The notes under the pieces were generated by a model that was not told the origin of the DNA, did no database searches, and worked only from the letters and a program-made list of their open reading frames with translations. This document shows positions 19,227 through 26,623 of a stretch of 64,000 nt of DNA, in pieces. This DNA is from Caulobacterales bacterium (lineage in GTDB: Bacteria > Pseudomonadota > Alphaproteobacteria > Caulobacterales > Caulobacteraceae). Location: NCBI GenBank assembly GCA_019510435.1, contig JAEKKJ010000015.1, positions 88,731-152,730 of the forward strand, read 5' to 3'. Both the position numbers and the translations under genes were made by a program. Every line of letters begins with the position of its first letter. The first letter of the stretch is position 1.

Positions 19227-19985
19227 CTAGCTGCGCTGTCGCCGCGACACCAGAACGGGCCCGGCCGCGGTTTCGTGCCATGAGCCGTCGAGGTCGAAGG
19301 CCTGGGCCAGGATGGCGGACGAGAGCGCTTCGACGGGCGGGCCGTCCGCGGCCACTGAGCCGTGCGCCAGGACCACGACCCGATCGCAGGTCCGCGCCGC
19401 CAGGGCCAGGTCGTGCAGGGTCAGCACCACGGCCGCGCCGCGGGCAGCCTCCTCGCGCAGGAGGTCGAGAGCCAGCAACTGGGCGTCGGGGTCCAGGCCA
19501 GCCGCCGGCTCATCGGCCACCAGCAGCGGCGCCTCGGCCACCAGCAGCCGGGCCAGCAGCACCCGCGCCCGCTCGCCGCCCGACATCTCCAGCACGCCGC
19601 GGTCGGCGAGATCCGCCAGCCCCACGCGGGCCAGGGCGGCCAAGGCGCGTTCTCGGGCCAGCGCTGGCGGCTTGTCGAAGGCGCCCAGGCTGGCGATGCG
19701 CCAAGCGGTCATGTTCCAGCCCAGGTGGCGTTCCTGGGGCAGGTAGGCGGCCAGGCGCGCGCGCTCCGGGTCGGAGAGGCCAGACACCTCGCGGCCGGCC
19801 AGCTCGGCCCGGCCCTCGGAGAGATGGGCCAGGCCCAGGGCCGCGCGCAGCAGGGTGGTCTTGCCGGCGCCGTTGGGGCCGACGACGCCCACCACCTGGC
19901 CCGGTTCGACGGCCAGGCTGACACGCGTCAGCACCGCCCGCGCGCCGCGGCGCACTGTGGCGCCGACCAGGGCCAGGGCGCTCAT
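19227..19985 (-). CDS. ABC transporter ATP-binding protein, cobalamin/iron-siderophore type
   Basis: 252 aa. ATPase subunit of a FecCD/BtuCD-type importer. Walker A is GPNGAGKTT, the signature is EMSGGERARVLLARLL, Walker B is LLVADEPAAGLD, and the switch His is in VVLTLHDLALAART. Its start overlaps the permease stop by 4 bases. Substrate could be vitamin B12, heme or a ferric siderophore; the adjacent BtuF-like binding protein slightly favours cobalamin or a corrinoid, but no cobalamin riboswitch or TonB receptor is present here. Confidence 0.93.
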   Translation of the reverse strand: MSALALVGATVRRGARAVLTRVSLAVEPGQVVGVVGPNGAGKTTLLRAALGLAHLSEGRAELAGREVSGLSDPERARLAAYLPQERHLGWNMTAWRIASLGAFDKPPALARERALAALARVGLADLADRGVLEMSGGERARVLLARLLVAEAPLLVADEPAAGLDPDAQLLALDLLREEAARGAAVVLTLHDLALAARTCDRVVVLAHGSVAADGPPVEALSSAILAQAFDLDGSWHETAAGPVLVSRRQRS

Positions 19986-20968
19986 CCGCGCCAGCTCCGC
20001 GCCGCGCGCCAGGCGATGAGGGCGAAGAGCGGCGCGCCGAAGAGGGCCGTGACCACGCCCAGCTTCAGCTCCTGGTCGGTGGGGATCAGCCGCGCGGCGA
20101 TGTCGGCGGCGGCCAGCAGCACCGCGCCCGCGAGGGCCGAGGGCACGAGGATCCGCCCAGGGTCGCCCCCTGCCCCCGCCCGCACCAGGTGCGGGGCGGC
20201 AAGGCCCACGAAGCCGACGATCCCCGCCATGGCCACCGAGGCTCCGGTCAGCAGCGAGGCCCCCGCCACCGCCGCGGCCCGCAGGCGCGTCATGGGCAGG
20301 CCCGAGAGCGCCGCGGCCTCCTCGCCCAGGGTCAGCATCACCAGGCCTCTGGCCGCATAGGCGCAGAGCCCGCCGCCGATGATCAGCGCCGGCAGCTCGC
20401 GGCCGATGTCCGCCCAGTCGCGGTTGGCGACGGAGCCCAGCAGCCAGGCGAACACCTCCGCCAGGGTGACGGGTGAGGCGGAGAAGTTGAACACCAGCGA
20501 GGTCAGGGCGCCCAGGAAGGCGGAGAACGCCACGCCGAACAGGATCAGGGTCTCCGGCTCGCGGAACCGCGCCGCCAGCCAGGTCAACAGCGCGCCCACC
20601 GCCAGGGCCGCCGCCAGCGCCGCGCCCTCAATCGCTCCCGCCGAGCCGACCAGGCCCAGCGAGATCGCCAGCGCCGCGCCGAGCCCCGCCCCGCCCGAGA
20701 CGCCGAGCACGCCGGGATCGGCCAGCGGGTTGCGCAGCAGCCCCTGCATCACCGCCCCGGCCAACCCCAGGGCCGCCCCGACCACCAGCGCCGCCGCCGT
20801 GCGCGGCAGGCGGATGGCGAACAGCACCTCGTGAGCGCCGGAGGCCGGATCGGCGAAGGCCTGCGCGAGCTGGGCGTGGCTGAGCGGCGTTTCCCCCAGC
20901 AGCAGGCCCGCCGCCGCCAAGGCCACGACCGCGAGGCTCAGGAGGAGGTTCAGCGCCCAGGGCCTCAT
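19982..20968 (-). CDS. FecCD-family ABC transporter permease
   Basis: 328 aa from ATG 20968 (MRPWALNLLLSLAVVAL); the longer track ORF is a shadow of the binding-protein gene. Typical of BtuC/FecC/FhuB: RLPRTAAALVVGAALGLAGAVMQ, NPLADPGVLGVSGGAGLGAA, and the cytoplasmic coupling helix GIVGFVGLAAPHLVR. About ten transmembrane helices are expected. It overlaps the ATPase gene (ATGA-type) and the binding-protein gene by 4 bases each, so the transporter is one operon. Confidence 0.93.
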   Translation of the reverse strand: MRPWALNLLLSLAVVALAAAGLLLGETPLSHAQLAQAFADPASGAHEVLFAIRLPRTAAALVVGAALGLAGAVMQGLLRNPLADPGVLGVSGGAGLGAALAISLGLVGSAGAIEGAALAAALAVGALLTWLAARFREPETLILFGVAFSAFLGALTSLVFNFSASPVTLAEVFAWLLGSVANRDWADIGRELPALIIGGGLCAYAARGLVMLTLGEEAAALSGLPMTRLRAAAVAGASLLTGASVAMAGIVGFVGLAAPHLVRAGAGGDPGRILVPSALAGAVLLAAADIAARLIPTDQELKLGVVTALFGAPLFALIAWRAARSWRG

Positions 20969-21786
20969 CGCGGCGCCCGGGCGGCGAGCAGCTCCACCGC
21001 CTCGGCGGCGCTCCAGTCCGGGCAGCCCAGGGTGGAGCCCGGCAGGCTGGCCACGGCCCGCTGGCGGACCACCCTCTGCAGGATGCGGTGGCGACCGATC
21101 CCCCAGCTGTCGCCGGAGAGCTGGAAGGTGTCGAAGAAGCCCAGCACCACCGCGCCGGGAGGTTCCAGCGCCAGCTGCTCCAAGGACACCGTCTGGTAGC
21201 CCGGCCGCCGCTCGGCGTTCGCCATCCCCGCGCCACGCAGCACCGCGTCCACCAGGGTGCCTGGCCCGGCGGTGACCCCGCCGGGCGTGAGGTAGAGGGC
21301 GCGCGCGCCATTCCAGGCGCCGGCCGCCTGGGCCAGGCGGGCGTCCATGCGTGCGATCAGAGCCTCGCCCGCCGGCCGGGCGTCGAGGGCCGTCGCCACC
21401 GCCCGAATATCGGCGCGGACGCCCGCGAAGTCCCGGGCTTCGGCGATGGTGACCACGCGCACGCCCCGCGCCTGCAACGCCTCCACCAGCCGCGGCTCGC
21501 CACCCCAGTAGCGCACCACCACCTGCGGGCGCACGGCCAGGGCCGACTCCAGGTCCACGCGGCGCAGGGGCAGGCCGTGGGCGAGGTCGCGCAGGCGCGA
21601 ATCGGCATCGTCGGCGCGGGTGGAGAGGCCGACGATGGCCGCCCGCGGGCTCAGCGCCAGCACATACTGGTCGGCGCACTGGTCGAGCGAGAGCGCGCGA
21701 GGGGCCGCCTGCGCTACCGATCCGGCCAAGGCGCACGCCAGGGCGAGAAGCGCCGGCCAGGCGGGCCCGCGCCCGAGCGCGGTCAG
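20965..21786 (-). CDS. BtuF-like periplasmic substrate-binding protein
   Basis: 273 aa if translation starts at the CTG overlapping the tetR stop (CTGA). No ATG, GTG or TTG in frame gives a sensible signal peptide. From this CTG the protein begins LTALGRGPAWPALLALACALAGSVAQA and then reads mature PRALSLDQCADQYVLAL, typical of BtuF-type cobalamin or iron-chelate binding proteins. Two lobes joined by a long helix are expected (DADSRLRDLA ... FFDTFQLSGDSWGIGRHRIL). The longer track start would lie inside tetR. It feeds the permease and ATPase encoded downstream. Confidence 0.8.
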   Translation of the reverse strand: MTALGRGPAWPALLALACALAGSVAQAAPRALSLDQCADQYVLALSPRAAIVGLSTRADDADSRLRDLAHGLPLRRVDLESALAVRPQVVVRYWGGEPRLVEALQARGVRVVTIAEARDFAGVRADIRAVATALDARPAGEALIARMDARLAQAAGAWNGARALYLTPGGVTAGPGTLVDAVLRGAGMANAERRPGYQTVSLEQLALEPPGAVVLGFFDTFQLSGDSWGIGRHRILQRVVRQRAVASLPGSTLGCPDWSAAEAVELLAARAPR

Positions 21787-22415
21787 TCCACCACCAGCCC
21801 GTGGAGCACGCCGTCCAGGGCGATGCGCATCAGCTCGTCGTGGTCTTGCCACTCGAAGGTCGGGCGCGCGATCAGCAACGCCACCACGCCGTGGCAGGCC
21901 ATCCACAGCGCCTGGGCCGCGGAATCGGCATTGCCCGTGCGCAGCCGTCCGCTGGCGGCCACCTCGCGCACCACGCCGGAAAAGGCTTCGTAGCATTGTC
22001 GGCTCAGTTCCGCCGTCCGTTCCGGCGCCGGCGTGGTTACCGGACCGCGGGCGCTGTAGACAAGCTCGTAGGCGTTCGGATGCGCCAGCCCCCAGTGCAT
22101 GTAGGCGTCCAGCATCATCCGCGTACGCACCACCGGGTCCAGCGGCCGCGCCGCGATCTCGGTGTTCTGAGCCAGCAATTGGCCCAGCGTGCCCTCGACG
22201 ATCTCGTGGAGGATGCAGCCCTTGTCGGGGAAGTGCATGTAGAGCGCGGTGGAGGAGACCCCGACCTCGTCGGCGATCTTGCGGATGGTGGCGCCTTCAT
22301 AGCCTTCGGCCACGAAGATGCGCTCCGCCGCCTCAAGGATTTCGGCACGGCGCAGGTGGCCGTCCCCCTTGGCCTTACGCGCGGTCTTGCGGGCCGCAGT
22401 CGCAACGGCGCTCAT
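21783..22415 (-). CDS. TetR/AcrR family transcriptional regulator
   Basis: 210 aa from ATG 22415 (MSAVATAARKTARKAKG), with GGGGAG upstream; the track start is 20 codons longer. The N-terminal helix-turn-helix reads AEILEAAERIFVAEGYEGATIRKIADEVGVSSTALYMHFPDK, here seen as the classic TetR pattern. The C-terminal ligand domain has a WHG-like region (LWMACHGVVALL). It is the first gene of the transporter operon and overlaps the binding-protein start, so it probably regulates that operon and itself. A candidate operator lies 56-69 bases upstream. Confidence 0.92.
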   Translation of the reverse strand: MSAVATAARKTARKAKGDGHLRRAEILEAAERIFVAEGYEGATIRKIADEVGVSSTALYMHFPDKGCILHEIVEGTLGQLLAQNTEIAARPLDPVVRTRMMLDAYMHWGLAHPNAYELVYSARGPVTTPAPERTAELSRQCYEAFSGVVREVAASGRLRTGNADSAAQALWMACHGVVALLIARPTFEWQDHDELMRIALDGVLHGLVVD

Positions 22416-22470
22416 GTACTCTCCCCAACTCAAATACCCTCGGCTAGCGGAACCCCAAATCCTGCGGTGT

Positions 22471-22484
22471 GACAAGTCTTTGTC
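22471..22484. promoter_or_regulatory. Candidate TetR operator palindrome
   Basis: GACAAGTCTTTGTC is an inverted repeat (GACAA/TTGTC, 4-base spacer) in the 112-base gap between tetR and the divergent methyltransferase gene. Position suits autoregulation by the adjacent TetR protein, but nothing else links the two. Confidence 0.35.
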
Positions 22485-22527
22485 GGCAAGCTGGACGGCC
22501 GGCGCTCACTCCGCGTAAGGGGCGGCC

Positions 22528-23448
22528 ATGAGCGCTCCGCACATGGCAGAGGCCCCCGACCTGATGCGCACCACCGGCTGGGGCGACTACGCCCTGCTGG
22601 ATTCCGGCGGCGGGCGCAAGCTCGAGCGCTACGGCCCCTATCGGGTCGTGCGGCCCGAGCCGCAGTGCCTGTGGACGCCCCGCCTGGACGCCGGGGCCTG
22701 GGACGCCGCCGATGCGGTGTTCGACCCCACCGACGAGGAGGACGCCGGCCGCTGGCGCTTCAAGGGCCAGCCACGCCAGACCTGGCCGCTGGGCTGGGGC
22801 CAGGTCAAATTCCACGGGCGCTTCACCGCCTTCCGCCACCTGGCCTTCTTCCCGGAGCAGGCGGCGAACTGGACGTGGCTGGATGCGGCGGTGCGCGAGG
22901 CGGCGGCCAGCGGTCCGGCGCCGCGGGTGCTGAACCTCTTCGGCTACACGGGCGTGGCCAGCCTGGTGATGGCGGCCGCTGGCGCGGCGGTCACCCACGT
23001 GGATGCGTCGAAGAAGGCGGTGGCCTGGGCCCGGGAGAACGCCGAGCTCTCCGGCCTCGCCGACCGTCCGATCCGCTGGATCACCGAGGACGCGCGCAAA
23101 TATGTGCAGCGCGAGGCGCGGCGCGGCTCGACCTACGAAGGCATCATCCTGGATCCCCCGAAATATGGCCGTGGTCCGGGTGGCGAGGTCTGGCGGCTGT
23201 TCGAGGATCTGCCTGAGCTTGCGCGCCTATGCGCCCAACTTCTTTCGGAAAACGCGCGCTTCCTGGTGCTCAACGCCTATGCGGAACGGATCTCCGGCGC
23301 GGCTTTGGCCGGGCTGCTGGCCGAGACTCTCGCCGATCGCGGCGGGCGGATCGAGTGGGGCGAGCTGGCCCTCGTCGAAGACGGTCCCAGGAGCCATGGG
23401 GGCGACCGCGCCATCGGCATGAGCCTCTACGCCCGGTGGCGCGCGTGA
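22528..23448 (+). CDS. Class I SAM-dependent methyltransferase, RlmI/RlmL-like
   Basis: 306 aa. The Rossmann motif I is VLNLFGYTGVASLVMAAAGA, followed by THVDASKKAVAWARENAELSG and the catalytic motif IILDPPKYGRG. This DPPKYG form is found in 23S rRNA methyltransferases such as RlmI and RlmL. The PUA domain of RlmI is not evident, so the RNA target is uncertain. It overlaps the TrmH-family gene by 4 bases (GTGA), making a two-gene RNA-modification operon. Confidence 0.85.
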   Translation: MSAPHMAEAPDLMRTTGWGDYALLDSGGGRKLERYGPYRVVRPEPQCLWTPRLDAGAWDAADAVFDPTDEEDAGRWRFKGQPRQTWPLGWGQVKFHGRFTAFRHLAFFPEQAANWTWLDAAVREAAASGPAPRVLNLFGYTGVASLVMAAAGAAVTHVDASKKAVAWARENAELSGLADRPIRWITEDARKYVQREARRGSTYEGIILDPPKYGRGPGGEVWRLFEDLPELARLCAQLLSENARFLVLNAYAERISGAALAGLLAETLADRGGRIEWGELALVEDGPRSHGGDRAIGMSLYARWRA

Positions 23449-24236
23449 GCGGGCGCACGGTCACCTCGCTCTCCAACCCCACGGTCAAGGCCGTTCGCGC
23501 CCTGCACATGCGCAAGGCGCGCGACGAGACGGGGCTCTTCGTCGCCGAGGGTCTGAAGAACGTCACCGAGGGCGTGGAGACCGGCCACGCGCCGAAGATC
23601 CTGATGTACGGGCCGGAGGCGGCCAAGCACCCGCTGCTGCAGCGCGCGATCCAGGCCACGACCCAGGCCCGCGGCGAGGTGATCGAGGTCAACCAGGACA
23701 TTCTGGCCAAGGTCTCGCGCAGGGACAATCCACAGGCGGTGGTGGGCGTCTTCCCGCAGGTGTTCCGGCCGCTGGCCGAGGTGGCGCCCGGGCCGGCGCA
23801 GTGCGTGGTGGCCCTGCACCGGGTGCGCGACCCCGGCAACCTCGGGACCATCGTGCGCACGGCCGACGCGGCCGGCTGCGGCGGGGTCATCCTGGTGGGC
23901 GAGTGCTGCGATCCCTATTCGGTGGAGGCGGTGCGCGCGACCATGGGCTCGATCTTCGCCGTGCCGCTGACCCAGGCCAGCGAGGCCGAATTCACCGCCT
24001 GGCGGGCGGCCTGGCCGGGGTCAGTGGTCGGCACCCTGCTCAGCGCCACGGTGGATCATCGGGCGGCGACCTACGCCAAGCCGGCCCTGGTGCTGATGGG
24101 CAACGAGCAGCAGGGCCTGACACCGGAGCTGGCGGCGCTCTGCGACGTCAACGTGAAGATCCCCATGCGCGGGCGGGCCGACAGCCTGAACCTCTCTGTC
24201 GCCACCGGGATCATGATCTACGCGGCGACGGGATAG
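23445..24236 (+). CDS. TrmH/SpoU family RNA 2'-O-methyltransferase
   Basis: 263 aa from GTG 23445, which overlaps the upstream stop as GTGA; another in-frame GTG lies at 23436. The N-terminal substrate-binding domain (NPTVKAVRALHMRKARDETG) resembles RlmB/TsnR. The SPOUT motifs are clear: motif 1 DPGNLGTIVRTADAAG, motif 2 LVLMGNEQQGL, motif 3 IPMRGRADSLNLSVATGI. It methylates a ribose 2'-OH in rRNA or tRNA; the site is not predictable. The track's start 72 codons upstream is a shadow. Confidence 0.92.
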   Translation: MSGRTVTSLSNPTVKAVRALHMRKARDETGLFVAEGLKNVTEGVETGHAPKILMYGPEAAKHPLLQRAIQATTQARGEVIEVNQDILAKVSRRDNPQAVVGVFPQVFRPLAEVAPGPAQCVVALHRVRDPGNLGTIVRTADAAGCGGVILVGECCDPYSVEAVRATMGSIFAVPLTQASEAEFTAWRAAWPGSVVGTLLSATVDHRAATYAKPALVLMGNEQQGLTPELAALCDVNVKIPMRGRADSLNLSVATGIMIYAATG

Positions 24237-24243
24237 GCCGCGC

Positions 24244-25005
24244 CTACCCTTCCCCGATCCAGCCCGCCGCCCGCAGAGGTGCGACCGCCGAGCGGGCCAC
24301 CGGGGCGCTGAGGCCATTGACCAGGCGCAGGCGCAGGTTGCGGCCATGGCGCTCGACGCCGGCCACCGCCTTCTTCGCGACCCACCAGGAGCGGTGCACC
24401 TGCTGGCCCTCGGCGCCGCCGAGCGCCGCCGTGGCCTGCTTCAGGGTGGCGAGCACCAGGCGAGAGCCGCCGGCGGTGTGGACCCGCACATAGTGGTCCT
24501 CCATCTGCAGGCACAGCACCTCGGCCGGCGCCGCGCCCAGGAGGCCGCCGGCGTTGGGGACGGCGGCGCGGGCCTCCTGACGCAGCGCCCGCTGGCGCGC
24601 GCGGTGGCGGATCAGGGCGGCGAACGCCAGGCCCACCGGCACGGCCGTCACCAGCCCCTCCAGGTACCAGTCCAGCCAGGTCAGCCGGAAGACCGGCCGC
24701 AGCGGCCAGATGGCCCGGGCCAGGACCTCGATCACAGCGGTGAGCGGCGCCGTCAGAACCAGGATCATCGCCAGGGCCGCCAGCCAGTAGCGCGGCCCGT
24801 CCAGCCGCAGGCGGAGCAGCCCCCGAGCCGCCAGGCCGAAGGCGCCGACGCCCATCCAGAAGCACGCCACCTGGAACGGCGCGCGCTGCCAGACCGGGCC
24901 GTTGAGGTAGCTGCCGAACGGTCCCATGACGCCCAGCAGCACGCCGCCGGCCGTGGCGATGGCCAGGTCGACAGCCCAGTCCCGAAGCGACTCCCGCCAG
25001 TTCAT
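24244..25005 (-). CDS. Membrane-bound LytTR-family DNA-binding protein
   Basis: 253 aa from ATG 25005 (MNWRESLRDWAVDLAI). The N-terminal 150 residues hold four hydrophobic helices (GGVLLGVMGPFGSYL, ACFWMGVGAFGLAARGLL, WLAALAMILVLTAPLTAVI, LVTAVPVGLAFAALI). The C-terminus is a LytTR domain (VLCLQMEDHYVRVHTAGGSRLV ... VHRSWWVAKKAVAGVERHGRN). No receiver domain is present, so signal input may come through the membrane segment, as in LytTR regulatory systems. No small LytTR-inhibitor partner gene is adjacent. A repeat-rich region lies immediately upstream. Confidence 0.88.
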   Translation of the reverse strand: MNWRESLRDWAVDLAIATAGGVLLGVMGPFGSYLNGPVWQRAPFQVACFWMGVGAFGLAARGLLRLRLDGPRYWLAALAMILVLTAPLTAVIEVLARAIWPLRPVFRLTWLDWYLEGLVTAVPVGLAFAALIRHRARQRALRQEARAAVPNAGGLLGAAPAEVLCLQMEDHYVRVHTAGGSRLVLATLKQATAALGGAEGQQVHRSWWVAKKAVAGVERHGRNLRLRLVNGLSAPVARSAVAPLRAAGWIGEG

Positions 25006-25023
25006 CGCCGACCTATAGCGACC

Positions 25024-25060
25024 GTTCGCCCGGCGGCGAACCCATTCGCCCATTCGCGAA
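25024..25060. promoter_or_regulatory. Repeated NTTCGC motifs, possible LytTR operator
   Basis: GTTCGCC/GGCGAAC forms a perfect 7-bp inverted repeat with a 4-base spacer, followed by ATTCGCC and ATTCGCG in direct orientation 8 bases apart. It sits 19-55 bases upstream of the LytTR gene, between it and the divergent hydrolase. LytTR proteins bind direct repeats and often regulate themselves; the link here is inference. Confidence 0.35.
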
Positions 25061-25127
25061 ACCCGGCTGGCGACAGGCGCCGTTCGACCGGATCAACAGC
25101 GCATCGATCCCGTCACAGGACCCCTGC

Positions 25128-26093
25128 ATGCGCCTCTTTGCCGCCCTCGCCTTCGCCGCCGCCATGATCGCCCTGCCCGCCCAGGCGGCGGTCGGCTTCC
25201 AGCACTTCACGATTCCCGATCCGCAGGGCCAGCCCCTGGAGGTCGGCGTCTGGTACCCCACCGACGCCCAGCCGCGCGCCGAACGCCTGGAACTCGGAAC
25301 CCAGACCGTGGCCGATGACGCGCCGGTCAGGGGCGACCACCTGCCGCTGATCCTGATGTCGCATGGCCACGGCGGCTCCTACGCCGGCCACGCCGACACC
25401 GCGATCGCGCTCGCTGAGGCCGGCTTCGTCGCGGCGGCTGTCACCCACAACGGCGACAACTGGCAGGACACCACCCGCGCCACCGAGATCTGGGAGCGGC
25501 CGCGGCAGCTGAAGGTGCTGACCGACTACATGCTGGGGGGCTGGGCCGCGCGCGACCGCATCGATCCGCACCGCATCGGGGCGTTCGGCTTCTCCGCCGG
25601 CGGCTTCACGGTCCTGATGACCGCTGGCGCCGAGCCGGACCTGAAGAGCATGGTCCAGCACTGCCGCGAACGGCCGGCCTTCGAGGACTGCCGCGTCGTG
25701 GCCAGCCAGCCGCTCGACGTGAACCGCAAGGTGACCTGGACCCACGATCCGCGCGTGCGGGCCATCGTGTCGGCCGCCCCCGGCCTGGGCTTCGCCTTCG
25801 GCAAGGCGGGCCTCGCCAACGTCCGCGTCCCGGTGCAGCTCTGGCGGGGCCAGGACGATCCGGTGCTGCCGCATCCCTTCTACGCCGAGGCGGTCCGCCA
25901 GGCCCTGCCGCACGCGCCGGAAATGCACGTCGTGCCGCACGCCGGCCACTACGACTTCATCAGCCCCTGCCCGCCCGCGATGGCCCAGCGACTGCCGGAA
26001 ATCTGCGTCAGCGAGCCGGGCTTCGATCGCGCCGCTTTCCACGTCCGGTTCAACGCCGCGGTGGTGAATTTCTTCCGCCGCACCTTGCGGTGA
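25128..26093 (+). CDS. Secreted alpha/beta hydrolase (dienelactone hydrolase-like)
   Basis: 321 aa with a signal peptide (MRLFAALAFAAAMIALPAQAA). The core resembles PAF-acetylhydrolase/dienelactone hydrolase-type proteins: oxyanion region LILMSHGHGGSYAGH, nucleophile elbow GAFGFSAGGF, late catalytic Asp in GQDDPVLP and His in PHAGHYDF. Cys pairs (QHCRERPAFEDC, SPCPPAM) may form periplasmic disulfides. Substrate unknown, probably an ester. Upstream DNA is shared with the LytTR gene. Confidence 0.85.
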   Translation: MRLFAALAFAAAMIALPAQAAVGFQHFTIPDPQGQPLEVGVWYPTDAQPRAERLELGTQTVADDAPVRGDHLPLILMSHGHGGSYAGHADTAIALAEAGFVAAAVTHNGDNWQDTTRATEIWERPRQLKVLTDYMLGGWAARDRIDPHRIGAFGFSAGGFTVLMTAGAEPDLKSMVQHCRERPAFEDCRVVASQPLDVNRKVTWTHDPRVRAIVSAAPGLGFAFGKAGLANVRVPVQLWRGQDDPVLPHPFYAEAVRQALPHAPEMHVVPHAGHYDFISPCPPAMAQRLPEICVSEPGFDRAAFHVRFNAAVVNFFRRTLR

Positions 26094-26152
26094 TGTCACA
26101 GCGGCGAGCGGGCAGCCGTCCTAGGGGCGAAACGAGCAAAGGAGTCCTCCCC

Positions 26153-26623
26153 ATGACGCAACGCCTGAAGTACACCGGCGCCAACTTCAAGCCGATCGAG
26201 CCCCTGCTGGGCGTCGCGAAGCTGGAAGACCTGACAGCTGCGGGCCTCGAGCATGCGCTGATCGAGCTTGTGAAGATCCGCGCGTCACAGATCAACGGCT
26301 GCGCCAACTGCCTGCACATGCACACGGCCGACGCGCGCAAAGCGGGCGAGCGCGAGGAGCGGATCTATCTGCTGAACGCTTGGCGCGAGTCGAAGATGTA
26401 CAGCCCTCGGGAGCGGGCCGCGCTGGCCTGGACCGAGGCCCTCACCCGTCTGCCCGACACCGGCGCTCCGGACGAGGACTTCGCGGCGATGAAGGCGGTG
26501 TTCAGCGAGACGGAGATCATCTGGCTGACTGTGCTCATCACCGCCATCAACAGCTGGAACCGCATTGCGGTGGGTTTCCGCATCGAAAACCCGAATGACG
26601 TGCAGCTCGCGGAAGCGGCCTGA
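26153..26623 (+). CDS. Carboxymuconolactone decarboxylase / AhpD-like protein
   Basis: 156 aa from ATG 26153, with AAAGGAG eight bases upstream. The AhpD-type CxxC...H centre is NGCANCLHMHTADARKAG, which in AhpD gives thiol-peroxidase or disulfide-reductase activity. Length and the later ERAALAWTEALTRLPDTG fit the common alkylhydroperoxidase-related family. It probably works as an oligomer in the cytosol. It follows the hydrolase by 59 bases on the same strand but has its own strong RBS. Confidence 0.9.
   Translation: MTQRLKYTGANFKPIEPLLGVAKLEDLTAAGLEHALIELVKIRASQINGCANCLHMHTADARKAGEREERIYLLNAWRESKMYSPRERAALAWTEALTRLPDTGAPDEDFAAMKAVFSETEIIWLTVLITAINSWNRIAVGFRIENPNDVQLAEAA

Noticed and set aside
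22416-22527. Cobalamin riboswitch upstream of the BtuFCD-like operon
   Set aside because: The leader is only about 110 bases and lacks a B12-box-like sequence.
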